DNA of 64,000 bases, from NCBI GenBank assembly GCA_026936325.1, contig JAPTHN010000003.1, positions 40,998,011 to 41,062,010 on the forward strand, read 5' to 3'. The DNA comes from Platynereis dumerilii (Eukaryota; Annelida; Polychaeta; Phyllodocida; Nereididae). Each line of letters starts with the position of its first letter. Position 1 is the first letter of the stretch. The notes beneath the pieces were generated by a model, which made no database searches, had not been told where the DNA came from, and worked only from the letters and a program-made list of their open reading frames with translations. Positions 1-10,519 of the stretch are shown piece after piece. The position numbers and the translations under genes are program-made.

Positions 1-423
1 ATTACTACTATGGTTAAATGTGTATTAAATTCATTAAAGAAAAATCTTTCATTTTTTTAAAACTTAGTACGCAAACAATTATAATTCACGACTCCTCATA
101 CTGTACAGTGTATATTTCATTTGTATCTTGTGTTCAACAAATATTTTCTTAAAATTGTAAGTTTAGAAAGGACAGAAGCTGAGTTGTATTTCACTTCAAA
201 CCCAACAACGCAGAGACAGTGATAATCTCTATACATGTTTGTTTGTGTACAGACCACAAACTAAGCACTTCAGGGGAAAATAAGATGGTAATCATTTAAA
301 AAATGCTATACTTTCAAAACTAATATTTATACTAAACATAGTAACAAAATGATTGCATAAAGATAGACACATTAGCTATATCAACTTTTGAAATTAAGGG
401 ATATATGTTTTAAAAAAAATCCA

Positions 424-690
424 TTTATAGACCTTGTATTTGGAAAAAGTATTTGTAAATACCAAATACTTTGATGCAAATACAAATACAAATACAAATA
501 CTTTTGATATCTGCCAAAAGTATTTAAATACAAATACAAATACTTTGCAAAGTATTTAAATACAAATAATTTGCAAAGTATTTAAATACCAACTCAAATA
601 CTTTCAAATTTCTGAAAAAGTATTTAAAGACAAATACAAATACAGTATTTACAAATACAAATACAAATACAAATATATTTGTATTTGAAC
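424..690. repeat. AAATAC/GTATTTG simple repeat with internal palindromes
   Basis: The segment is a mixture of CAAATA hexamers and the self-complementary word AAAGTATTTAAATAC, repeated at least three times. It keeps minus-strand frames open only because the period is a multiple of three (runs of alternating I/C or V/F residues), so the frames at 524-815 are not genes. The flanking 1-420 and 700-1180 are AT-rich single-copy-looking DNA in which nothing was recognised. Confidence 0.85.
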
Positions 691-1242
691 CCAACCCTGA
701 TCCAGACACTTTGATGACTATTATTATCATGCAAATGACATTTAGCCTCAGAACTGATTATATGATAAAATCCCAAGTATTTTTGCTTTACAGTTATGAT
801 ATAGCATTCATTCATTCATACATTTTTATCAGAACACCTGCTACTGTGTACAGACTATAATTCCTTACAATTTGGTAAAGGTTAAGCAAGTACACGTATT
901 TGCTATGTCATGATCGGTCACAATGATAGCGCCATGGTGAAGAATAGCAGCTCGGTGAAAACTAACGGCCATGGCTGTAACAATCAGTAAGGTGGAAAGG
1001 TTGGATGAGGCTCAAACTGAATCATAATTTCCTTGTTGGCAATGGTTTGCTATAAGTAAAAGATTCCAAGGAAACATGGGGTGAATGTATGTGTGCTGCG
1101 CGGGCGGACTCCTCTCGGACCTCTCCTCTAATAAATCACCCTTGTCTGGAGGGCTGCACATCTAATTATGAATAATGGACATATTAATGGTCTAATCTGA
1201 GTTAGACATCACCAAGATACTTATACCATTACAAAAGCTGGT

Positions 1243-1416
1243 ATCTAACTGACAATATTGCATGTTAGCGCCCGGCTAGGGATTAACTCTGCAACAGCAA
1301 ACAAACAATCAGATTATGGTTTATTTTGCCAAAATTCTAAGTTAAAATGTATAATGGAAGAAGCGTATGATGTCTCTCCCTCCAGTCGGGATCTAACTGA
1401 CAAAAATGCATGTTAG
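1243..1416. repeat. Two direct copies of a 26-bp word, 148 bp apart
   Basis: A 26-bp word beginning ATCTAACTGACAA and ending TGCATGTTAG occurs at 1243-1268 and 1391-1416 with two differences. Related TCTAACT/AGTTAGA pieces lie at about 1190 and 1430. It is probably part of an old dispersed repeat; no family is assigned. Confidence 0.5.
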
Positions 1417-1800
1417 AACCCTCCAAATCGGTGTCTAACTAATACATATTCTCAACTGTATCTGTAAAGGGAGCAGCATCTTTGAGCTCAGGGGCATAAT
1501 CATATAATTGCAATAGAACGGACCAGATGGATGGCAGATGTTCACAAGCAAATGATTAACTTGCAGCGCCTCTGAGATGGGTTGTGCGCTATTCCATAAG
1601 GACTTGGCCTAACAGGGCTCCAGGAAGATCTCCGTTAGAGTCCGTTTGCATCTTTGCAGTTCTATACACACGATAACTTCCAGACTGTCATATACTTCAT
1701 GGATGCATGTGTTTCACCTGTCCAGTATAGGCTCTGTTATACAAGGAACTGCAAATTAAATGTTCATTCTTTTTGCCTCGAATGGTAGTGTGCATATTAA

Positions 1801-2074
1801 AAAGTTGAGACACCAATTTCCTACAAACGAAAAACACTTTGCTCAGCAGTTTTGTCGATTACAACTAGGGCTTATGAAGAGGTACAGCAGGCGGCCCTGG
1901 AAGTGCAGTGCATCATCGTCAGGAAGATTCGAGGAACCCCTGAACTCTATTTCCTCATTCAGCTTCATTCTCGGCAAACAGGAACTCCTGCTATGGCTTA
2001 TGCTGAACGCTGCATTCTCAACATCATATACCATATAGTGCCTGTTGTGCAATTTTATTTTTCAAAACTCGGCT
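1801..2074 (+). other. Candidate coding exon of unknown gene
   Basis: One frame is open from 1801 (just after a stop) to a stop at 2074-2076. The part from about 1870 is clearly more GC-balanced than its surroundings and reads like ordinary protein: it contains AYEEVQQAALEVQ, then VRKIRGTPELYFLIQLHSR, then AMAYAERCILNIIYH. Possible splice acceptors are the AGs ending near 1846 and 1869; no strong donor follows. An A-rich stretch at 2090-2145 comes soon after the stop, so a retroposed fragment is an alternative to an exon. I do not recognise the protein. There is no methionine in a good context, so if it is coding it is an internal or last exon. Confidence 0.3.
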
Positions 2075-2235
2075 GACTTTTTTGTCACAGAAAAAAAAGT
2101 TGTTTAAAAAAAAAATAAAAACAAACAACAAAAACAATGACATTTATTTATTTACATATTTATTGTGTGATTTAGTCACACTATCATAACAAACCGTCAA
2201 TTTCTTTGGATTTGCTATTTTTAAAGAGCTAAAAC

Positions 2236-2510
2236 GCAGCTGGGTGGCTCAGAGGTAATATAGTAAGATCAACTCCACGGAAGGTGTTTGGGTGCATGGG
2301 TTCAAACCCTTGGTGACAAACACATAATATTTTCAGTGAACCGTTATGAGCTCCCAGCTCAGGATGAGACATCAAATTGAAGCCCCCTGCGTGCTCGTCA
2401 ACAGCTCACTCATTTGGGTTTCTCCTATCATGGACACCCAGAACCTACCGTAAAAGGGATCTATCTATGTGTCTGTCTATCTATCAATATATATCTTTCT
2501 ATCTACTGGC
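2236..2510 (+). mobile_element. tRNA-derived SINE with TCTA-rich tail
   Basis: The head carries RNA polymerase III promoter boxes: A box TGGCTCAGAGG at 2245-2255 and B box GGTTCAAACCC at 2299-2309, about 45 bp apart. The body has GATGAGACATCAAATTGAAG, a word also seen in diverged form at 42.4 kb. The copy ends in a TCTATC/TGTC-rich simple repeat at about 2455-2510, as expected for a SINE tail. Confidence 0.75.
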
Positions 2511-2659
2511 ATATACGAAAGAAAACAAAAAATGAGGTGGAATAAATTAAAAGGTTATACGGCTTAATTCTTATCCTCCCTCATGGTCCCACAACATATG
2601 GAATTCACAGTTGTTTTGTGCACTCCACGGAACTGAGGTTCGAAATAGGTGATTACAAC

Positions 2660-3240
2660 AAATAGTCAATGCCTAATACTGCTAAACAAGATAATCCAGC
2701 TTGCTATTTTGTAACAGGGCCACTCAAAGCACTGTCAGAGCATAATATAAGAATATGTCACAGAGCCAGGGACTAATTAACAATAAATTTATAATTGGAA
2801 CATTTGGTCATCCATTTATCCACATGGAATTGTTCATGGACTATATCTATATTGCATGGGATATAACAGGACAAATTGGCTAACAGGACAAATTGTAGGA
2901 TACTAATTAACAGAGAAGGTAAGACATATTCTCCTGTGGCCATGTCAACACAGATTTTTTAGCCAACTTACATTCAAACTTTGGAGGCCGTTAGTCAAAT
3001 AGTATATTATATCAAAGATGTTCCAAGGTTGCACTTTTCATAGGTTTGGTCCACAGTCACTACATACAGTTCTAAGTGGTTTTCTATAGCTGACAGCAAT
3101 TTGGTTTCATTGAATTGACTTTTTTTTAAACATCTGCTTCCTCCAAGCCAATGTATTGATCGAACAGGATGTCAAATACAGCCTGTACAGTGCTGCCACA
3201 TTGTTAAACCATGTTCCCTGTTTCTTCGCCTTCAATTGTA
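2660..3240. repeat. Dispersed repeat, copy 1 (modules B, A, C)
   Basis: Three modules recur elsewhere. Module B (2675-2775, reversed) matches 34535-34625 and 37940-38060 around GACATATTCT and a GGGCC-centred stretch. Module A (about 2795-2870, CATCCATTTATCCACAT and ATTGCATGGGATA) matches 37105-37160. Module C (about 3085-3165, TAGCTGACAGCAATTTGGTT) matches 34755-34830. Module B lies inverted relative to A and C in this copy, suggesting it is an end repeat. The family is unassigned. Confidence 0.6.
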
Positions 3241-3509
3241 TCCTTCCCAGACCCCTTTGGCGTCTTGGAAGGATACAGGTCACGGGTGAAGATGCATGAA
3301 GGATACCAACTCAGCCATGCAATACTTCAAAATATCTTCCACCTTAAATTTGGACTTTGAGGTCATGGCCGATGTAAATGCTTCATCTATCTACTTATCT
3401 ATATGCCGAGAGGTCTATTTTTCTTAGATAGGTACAGTAGACAACCGGATAGCTAGCTGGCCCAATAGATAGATAGATATATATAGATAAATGGATATAT
3501 TGACTGCTC

Positions 3510-3955
3510 GGCGCAAAAAGGAGCTTAGTGGAAAAATGTGATTTTGAGAAAAAGGCCTTTTTCTTTTGAACACTTGCTTTCAGTTCTGGCTCAGTTAATA
3601 CTGGTCCGATTTGAATGATTTTTGGTAAGCATATTCATATGGATATTTTCTGCAAATATATGTAAAAATAATGATACTAATTTAATTATTTTCCATGAAA
3701 TAATACCAAAGCTCTTTCTAGCACCAAACAAAGCATTAACAGTCACGCGAAAAGGAGCATAGATGCACTAAGCTCCTTTTTGCACCGACTGGTTTCTGAA
3801 GTAATTCAAAGACAAAAAGGAGCTTAGAGCCAGTATTTTTACTATCATTGTAAAGTAAACTTCAGTGCCAAAAGGAGCATAGCGCACTATGCCCCTTCTT
3901 GCATTGCGTAAAAAGGTGCTTAGCCCAACTAAGTCCCTTATTGCATTGAGACAAA
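3510..3955. repeat. Iterated foldback motif AAAAAGGAGCTTAG
   Basis: The terminal word of the 2.2-kb element is repeated inside its left third: near 3515, 3750, 3815, 3865 and 3910. Most copies are followed within 10-25 bp by the reverse complement (CTAAGCTCCTTTTT and variants), forming short hairpins. One more hairpin of the same kind sits at the right end, about 5672-5703. Confidence 0.7.
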
Positions 3956-4429
3956 AAAGTACAATAATAACTTAAAAAATTCTCATTTTCCCCAAATAGT
4001 GCCATCCTGAACTTTGACCTGCAATATCTCCCCTAGTTGATCCCACTTTGTTCTGATGTCCACAGATGGATAAATGTCAGAAGTTGGTAAAATTTCGGAA
4101 TTTCTGGTAAAATTGGCAGAAAAATCAATAATCACTGATATGTTTCCTATGTACCAGTAGATGCGTTTCTAAGATGACTAGGCCACATTATGCCAGTAAA
4201 TTTAAACATGAATGTGAGGAAAATACTAACTTAAAATGCGATTTATTAAAAACGAACCTTGGTTTATTCAAATACTTCTGCAGCAAAGACTGTTTAAGAT
4301 ATCACTATGAAACATTCACAAGTTCTGTTGAATAATATGCTTATAACAAAAAAAACAACATATTTTTCATTTTTTGCCTTATCATACCCTGTATGGTGGA
4401 ATTAGCAGGTACTGCAGAAAGCAAATGTT

Positions 4430-5160
4430 GCACTTTTTGTCAGCCATAAACACATAAATGATATGATATGATAGGTTTGCCTAAAAACCATGTTGTATAT
4501 ACCAATGGAAAGCAAAGCTCAAGTGTAACAACACAATATCAAACAAGTGAAAATTAGAGCAATGAGTCTTTATCACAAAGCATTTGAACAAGACATGTCT
4601 GAACATACATTTTCTCAAAATGTATTTGCGCCACATTTGTTGTCAGTGACAAAGACAGGTCTCTAATATCATGATAGTATACATTTACAAATACTTTCTA
4701 TAAACAAACACAAACCTGGGCTCATGAGCAACAAAATCATATCAGAAAAGTTAACTTTCCATCAACTAGCTTTCATTAAGAGGCGTGTAAAGAAAAAAGG
4801 TCATCGTAAAGATTACACATGTGAGAGTGTCGCATTTTTTGTCAGTTTCAAAGATAGGGCTCTAATGCCATGACGGGTTGGACTTTCTACCCTTTTCTAT
4901 ACACTAATACAAAGCCAGGCTCATGAGCATGACAATAATACCAAGAATGCAAGAATTCCAGCAACAAGCCTTCATCAGGAAGTACCGGAACAAGAGAGGT
5001 CCCACAAAATCTTTGCAGAATATAAGAGCGTCACACTGTTGTCAGTCTTACTTAAGCCATCACAGCTTCTGGCACAATAACCTAGGCCAATTTAAGTGAT
5101 ATATTCCTGAAAGACAAGGTCATGAGAAATGCATTTGTGTATCAAATGTTCCAAAAATGT
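4430..5160. repeat. Diverged tandem array, period about 200 bp
   Basis: The word GTCAG preceded by a T-rich stretch recurs at 4439, 4642, 4841 and 5041, spacings of 203, 199 and 200 bp. Other words repeat in step, such as 'ctctaat.tcatga' (about 4660 and 4860) and 'ggctcatgagca' (about 4719 and 4919). At least four units are present and well diverged, so the array is old. Confidence 0.7.
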
Positions 5161-5719
5161 TTGATCAATGGTTTATATGTGGCATCAAAAATCACATTGC
5201 ACTTCTTAGCTTCACCCGGGACACACTAACTGAGGATAACAAAAATTGCATTAAAAAAATAAAGATTTGCCTTTTTTCTGGATTCATAAGATGCCCAACT
5301 AATCAGGAAACAATAATGCATTGCAAGTGTGATCCTAAATTTATCTCGTTTCCTGTATTTGAAAGTTGTTTGCAAAAATTTTGCATGCAGTCATTGCTGT
5401 GTCCAGGCGGGACACCAAAAATTTCCCTAACTGCAATCATGTATCACTCATTGTTTCAAGACCAGTGACCAATGGATCCCATTATTGCTATTCACATGAA
5501 AGAAGACATCTTTGCCTTTCATATGATCCATAATACTGGCAAAAATTCCATCGGAATTATGACCTAAAACGTATGTGCATATTGGCCCAAAACTGAAATT
5601 TTACCAACTCACGGCACTGGACCAGATATTAATCCTACGGTCTTGAAATTTAAAAAAATGCTATAATTCAAAAAGGGACTTAGTGGCACTAAGTCCTTTT
5701 TTACGCTCAGCGGTCGATA

Positions 5720-6640
5720 TGTAGAACGAAAGACTGACAACACACTTACTCCTACACCTTAAATCTAATTTACATGTATACGTTGAGAAGTATGCATGGG
5801 ACATTCATAGACCTTGTGAGGCATTTGGTGGCTGCTATTCTATTGCTTGATATTAATAATCACCCCAACAGTCACCAGATGGTGCCTGTAATTTGCTATT
5901 GTGGATGAAGCACCAATCTACATTGGACGATAATCTATTTACTTTGGTCTGTTTGTGCAGCAGCCATCTTCAACACAGGTAGAGATGTAAGAATATATAC
6001 ATAATCTGAATATATAGCAGATGTTTATTTTGTATTTTATCAGTTTGCCAAGTCCTTTCGTCTGGTCATTCACTATTCAGAAAACTCGAGTTCTTTTATC
6101 AGTTAGGGTAAGGTGGGGGAAATCCGCCCCCTTTTGCCATATATTCCTTGCTTAGGCCCTGTCCTTTATGAAAAACATGAATATTATTTCAAGGAATGAT
6201 GGAATATTTACATCTTAACATATCTGGAAAGCTTCATGCTTTAATTTGACACATTTGAGCTGACATCACCATATCAATGTTCATAATTCTGGTGTATCAT
6301 GTTCAGTATAGTTTGATGTTTATATAGGGACAGGCCTATTCAAGCATGAATTTTTCTCAGCTCCCCGGAGAGCACGCACCAGAGTGCAGCAGATTTTATT
6401 CACTCCTCAGTCAACTAGATTTCATATCGCAAAGCGGAATGAAAGGAGGTGGCCCTTAAACTTGGATGGCACTCCATCCTCTGGCTGCGAGGGTGTTTAT
6501 ACTCATGAATGCAGCAAAAACAGCCTGGATTAGAAATGGTGCCTACAATAGCCAATATTTTTTAATGATTTTTCAAATATCTTAAGTGACATAAACCATT
6601 TTAGTGTCATAATTGATATTTCGCTGTCAGTGTCAAATCA
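5720..6640. other. No gene recognised
   Basis: AT-rich DNA without a persuasive open frame. A hairpin-like word at about 6108-6140 (GGAAATCCGCCCCCTTTTG) resembles the iterated motif of the element at 63.27 kb, but only one copy is seen here. Confidence 0.5.
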
Positions 6641-6679
6641 GCTATCTGTGCATGACAAATTAATACTTAAAAGTTGCTC

Positions 6680-6960
6680 TGTTGCTCTAGAATAATCAAT
6701 GTATTAGAGAGTGTCATTCAATGAAATTGGATTAAATGCAATTAATGGTGACACCTTCAATGGCCATGGAATGACAAAGGTGTGATTTAGGCCTAAAGTG
6801 CAATTAATTTCGATCTGACAATCAGTCTTTACTTGGCAGGTCTTGTAATCAATGAATTACAGAGAGTGTCATTGTGGACTAAATGCAATTAATGATGACA
6901 CCTTCAAGTTCAATGGGCAATTGGCCATGGTTTAACAAAGGTGTGATTTAAAGTGTCAGT
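6680..6960 (+). repeat. Two-unit tandem repeat, about 160 bp, related to 60.1 kb
   Basis: Unit 1 (from about 6687) and unit 2 (from about 6846) share AGAGAGTGTCATT, TAAATGCAATTAATG, TGACACCTTCAA and ACAAAGGTGTGATTTA. Part of the unit (AAAGTGCAATTA, ACAATCAG, GATTACAGAGAGTG and its variants) reappears at about 60130-60215, so it belongs to a dispersed family. Confidence 0.6.
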
Positions 6961-6974
6961 TGGTTTGCCTTACG

Positions 6975-7199
6975 CATCGCGTCCCGTCCCGCATCCAGGG
7001 CCCGCATTTTAGGTTGCCCATAACAGCGCGAATTTTGAGGCTTTGAGGCAGCTGCAGAGTCCAATGAACTGGAGTCCGTGGAATGGCCTCGTCCCATTGG
7101 ATAGCATTGAGCGTCGTGTGTCAAGAGCCTCGTTTTGGCTAAGTGTTGAAGCTTGTTGACGTTATCAGCTGTTCAAGCACTGATGGCTGGGCTGGGCAG
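6975..7199 (+). promoter_or_regulatory. Possible promoter and 5' exon ending in a strong splice donor
   Basis: This stretch is richer in G+C and CpG than its surroundings (around GCATCGCGTCCCGTCCCGCA). It ends with a consensus donor, GGGCAG then GTGAGT at 7200. An exon with an ideal acceptor follows at 8271. The open frames in it are short, so it would be a 5' untranslated or barely coding first exon. The evidence is splice-signal quality and composition only. Confidence 0.3.
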
Positions 7200-7849
7200 G
7201 TGAGTTTTCACTGTTTAATCCTACAAATGATCATGTCAGCCTCCGAAAAGCTGTCATACCTCACATGGAAATTGTGTAGAATGTTTTCTGATGAAATCTG
7301 TGGTAAAACCTGGTGTTAGAACCTCAAAACATGCCCATTTCAGATTCGTGAGTGACAGGAAAGCCTTTAAAAATGGCAGTTTGTTGGCTTGTTCAGGCCA
7401 ATTTCAAAGCATACTGGCACTGAAAAAAATATTTTAGCACAATTACCAAATGTGTTTCTGATGTACTTTAGCTGCAACTCTGTTTTTGTGCGCCCTATCA
7501 GCCTATAGTGTGTTGCTGTTGTTGATAATCTTCAAGTTGGAGATTTGTTTTGTTCTGAGCTGGGTGTTGACTGTGTTGTCAGTCAAAATCAAATTGTGTA
7601 ATATCCCAGGGATTCCCAGCCCAAATGTTAAATAATGACAAAATGTATCAGTCAAGCAAGTAATCAATCACTCAAAGATCCAAATCACTTGCCATGGGGG
7701 TGAGGACTCTGAGGAGACAGCCCAGGTTGACATGAAACCCCCGAGGCTGTCACTATTTGCCCTGAAATTTTAACATGTAACGGTGAGTGACCAGGGCAGT
7801 GAATCTACCCTGATATTGGCCAGGATATGCCCAGATACGCCATTTGCCC

Positions 7850-8100
7850 CAATGGGGGATACAGGGGGGCCCAGAGGGCCTGGCCCCCCTGTATCCCCCA
7901 CTTGGGAAAATAAATAATTTCTTACTCAGTTTTGGTGAAATAAATAACTTCTTTCTGGGAAGTCTTGAAATAAATAATTTCTGAAGGGGGTTTTTCTTAA
8001 CAAAAGGTGTTGCTTGATTTAGGAATTAATATTCAGGGACTTCATGCACTTGAAATGAATAATTACTCCTGGTTACTGTGAAATAAATAATTTCATGCCA
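7850..8100. repeat. G/C-rich hairpin followed by iterated TGAAATAAATAATTTC
   Basis: A long-armed hairpin lies at about 7852-7902, where GGGGGATACAGGGGGGCC meets its near-exact reverse complement across a short loop. Next to it the word TGAAATAAATAATTTC recurs with small changes near 7908, 7935, 7965, 8050 and 8078; the word is itself nearly palindromic. It is probably a small non-autonomous element. Confidence 0.55.
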
Positions 8101-8270
8101 AGGAAAACTCCAACCCCCCGCCCCCTGATTATTAAATGGTCGTCCCCTAATAGACTTGAAAACTGAATGATTCACATTTTTGTAGAATTAACTAGAGAAA
8201 CATAAATAATTGCCATACACTCTGTATAATTGTATGCTTATTAATTTCATTTTTATTGGGTCTTTTCAGG

Positions 8271-8411
8271 AGGACTGCTTTCAGTCGTGCACCGAGCACT
8301 TGTTACAATCCGGCCTGTTTCAGGAGCAGGGCTCTAGACCATTACGAAAAGTTGAATAATTGAAACGTCGGGCATGAAGTGTTTTGCCATAAATTCCGCA
8401 TCCTTTCATTG
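8271..8411 (+). other. Candidate exon, start of a possible THAP-type domain
   Basis: The segment is bounded by an ideal acceptor (TGGGTCTTTTCAG) and a consensus donor (ATTG then GTGAGT at 8412). From the ATG at 8374 it reads MKCFAINSASFH and then runs into the donor in phase 2. In THAP proteins an N-terminal Cys region followed by SFH/FHR is often interrupted by an intron at this place, before the FP residues. Only one of the two expected cysteines is present. Joining to the next candidate exon would create a stop codon across the junction, so it is either a decayed gene or a chance similarity. Confidence 0.3.
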
Positions 8412-8739
8412 GTGAGTGTCCTTGCAATTCTGAATTTCATGTAGGCCTAGATCATTTACCATGATGGCATGTAAACTTTTGGTTGTAGGTAATTGAGAAT
8501 TGTAGGGAAAGTTTGTTTGCACTTGGTATATATATATTGACTTATATTTGCACATCGAAATGGCTTTAGCCTGTTTGGCATGGGAATTGAGTACATCAGA
8601 GAATTCTAAAATCTGCTTCATATTTAAATAAACTTCGCATATATATAGTATACATATATATTTTTTTTGTAATTTCAATTTTCTCCAAAATATTCCCTGA
8701 ACCATGCAATAATTTTGATTGAATTGTTAATTATTAACC

Positions 8740-9370
8740 TTGACAAGCTAAATTATATCATTAACAAGTGATTATATATTTTCATGTCAAATCAGACCAA
8801 AAGAAACCGTAGATTAAAATGACTTAATTTTCATTAATTATCAACTGATAATTATCAACTGATAATTATATATAAAAGTGGGCAGTTAATCTACATGCCA
8901 ATCACGTTATTGTCTTTTAAACTATTATACTATTATGTAATATCAACAATCTAACATAGACTTTAATTTGACAGCATTTCAGTGAAGTCTGCCTTTTTAC
9001 TATAAAATTTAGCTTATGATCAATCAATTTATCAATCTTATCAATCTATTTATCTATGTATCTATTTATCTATCTTTCTATCTATCAATAGATCTATCTA
9101 GGCCAATCTATCCAATGTATTTTTTATCCATTTTTCTCAATTTGTCTATCTGTATCTTCCTGTATCTTTCTGTATCGGTCTTTCTAATTTTTAAAGTTTT
9201 AAGCAGTTACATTTATTACTGCCTTTCATATTTACTGAACATGAAATAAAAAATGGAAGTTGTGGCAATACTAAAAGTCACTCAAAAGACTTTTTAAGTG
9301 CTGTGCGAATTTCATGGCAGTACCATTTACATATTATGTATTTTAAATATTGATGTGCTATTAAAGCTAA
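8740..9370 (+). repeat. Dispersed 650-bp repeat carrying a TATC microsatellite (copy 1)
   Basis: This segment is a diverged reverse-complement copy of 32390-33060. Shared words in the same order include TATTATGTAATATCAACAAT (8931 on), a GTCTGCCTTTTTACTAT-like word, a TATC-rich stretch (9035-9110), ACTGCCTTTCATA and AGTGCTGTGCGAATTTCATG. The microsatellite therefore travels with the repeat. A 30-bp piece of its left part recurs at 10190-10225. Confidence 0.75.
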
Positions 9371-9391
9371 TTTAAATTATTGCCTTTTAAG

Positions 9392-9550
9392 ACTTCCGGA
9401 CAAAGCGAAGGACAGGACTGTGTCGAGAACTGCAAGGGCGACAGCCCTGGGATTCTTCAGGGATGAATGGAGAAATACTTTGACGATGAAAAGGGCAAAA
9501 TTGAGGGAGGGAGCAGTTCCTGCCATTTTCAACTTGTCACTGTCAGTTAG
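9392..9550 (+). pseudogene. Candidate exon with a THAP-like C-terminal box
   Basis: The segment lies between an acceptor (GCCTTTTAAG) and a donor (CAGTTAG then GTATGA). In the frame from 9393 it is fully open and reads LPDKAKDRTVSRTAR, then FFRDEWRN, then KRAKLREGAVPAIFNLS. The RxK-LREGAVPAIF stretch matches the AVPxxF box that closes THAP zinc-binding domains, and FRDE before it fits the usual position after Cys-x2-His. The Cys-x2-His pair itself is not present (ATALGFF is there instead), and the spacing from the LP residues is about ten residues short. THAP domains bind DNA and occur in host regulators and in P-element-like transposases. I read this as a degenerate THAP exon; certainty is modest. 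Confidence 0.4.
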
Positions 9551-9559
9551 GTATGATCT

Positions 9560-10380
9560 CTATCTCTTGAGTTATCTCTTGCACAATTTATTCAGCATGT
9601 GAGGACCACTACCAGATAATAATTATGAATGAATGAATGAATATATTTTATGCAATTATGTAATTATTTGCTTAGTAAAAAGTAAATACACAGTTTTTAC
9701 TTTAGGAAGGTAAATTCCTCTTGGTTTCAAGGGTTACAAATTTATAACTGATTATATTGTTACAAGAAATGCGTAATCAAGTGGTTTTAATATTGTGCTG
9801 TAAATTTCAGTCTGAATCATTTTTTCATAATCCAGCAAGTAGAATCATGATTTACGTCTTCTTGCGTTAAAATAATATATTATGTAAATTTTTCACCTAG
9901 GTGACTTGATGAACAATTCCACTAACACACAACAAATGGAGTTGATTTTTTGTTGACTCTCTGCTCATGCTGGAAGCCTTCAAGCAAGAGGAGCCATTTT
10001 CTTGTTGAGCTTATATGACACGGCACTCCTTCAAATAACTACATATATATCTCCTGCTTCAAATCGATGAGAATGACAGGCTGACCCTGATTTCCACGCA
10101 CCGAGATGTTGTCATGCACACAAGCCAAAACAGCAAAAGGAAGATCGTTTTGATGCTTTTTTTTAAAAGAGCGGATTACAATGATCCTAAAATTATATCA
10201 TTAACAAGTGATTATATATTTTATTAAATAAACTTCGCACTAAATTCATTAGTTTCTTAAGGATAAAGCATAGGAGGCAGGATGGATATCGACATTTAGA
10301 AAATTATGATCAAACAGAAGGTTTTAACAAGCTAAATGATATGATTTTTATTTTTAGATAAAACAAAAATTATGCAATAT
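9560..10380. other. No gene recognised; small duplicated segment
   Basis: AT-rich DNA. The piece at 10188-10225 repeats 8750-8785 (ATTATATCATTAACAAGTGA), and ATTAAATAAACTTCGCA also occurs at both places. A GAAT tetramer run lies at 9627-9645. No downstream THAP-gene exon could be identified. Confidence 0.5.
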
Positions 10381-10399
10381 CCTTCATGACATGAAAAAT

Positions 10400-10510
10400 C
10401 ACTCTACCTGTCTGGACCAGCACTGAACGGTCCAGTCTGGTGCTGGACAGTTTTTTGTGGGTGGTCCAGTAATTGCTAGTCCAGGGCTGGACCACGCTGG
10501 TCCGGTCTGC
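10400..10510. repeat. Short foldback repeat of GGACCAGC/GCTGGTCC words
   Basis: Several copies of TGGACCAGC, GTCCAG and GCTGGTCC in both orientations lie within about 110 bp and can form competing hairpins. It is probably the core of a small inverted-repeat element. Confidence 0.5.
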
Positions 10511-10519
10511 ATTACTAAT

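Larger units (their letters stand above)
3490..5715. mobile_element. 2.2-kb inverted-repeat element with internal tandem array
   Basis: The left end (about 3490-3530) and the right end (about 5675-5713) are inverted copies matching at roughly 27 of 35 positions. Both read from an ATAT-GAC start through AAAAAGG to CTTAGTG. Between them the word AAAAAGGAGCTTAG recurs in both orientations, and a roughly 200-bp tandem array fills 4430-5160. No transposase is recognisable; the 103-codon open frame at 5157-5468 resembles no family I know. It appears to be a non-autonomous DNA transposon of unassigned superfamily. Confidence 0.6.

Noticed and set aside
524-815. Minus-strand frames with alternating I/C and V/F residues
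   Set aside because: Translation of the AAATAC simple repeat.
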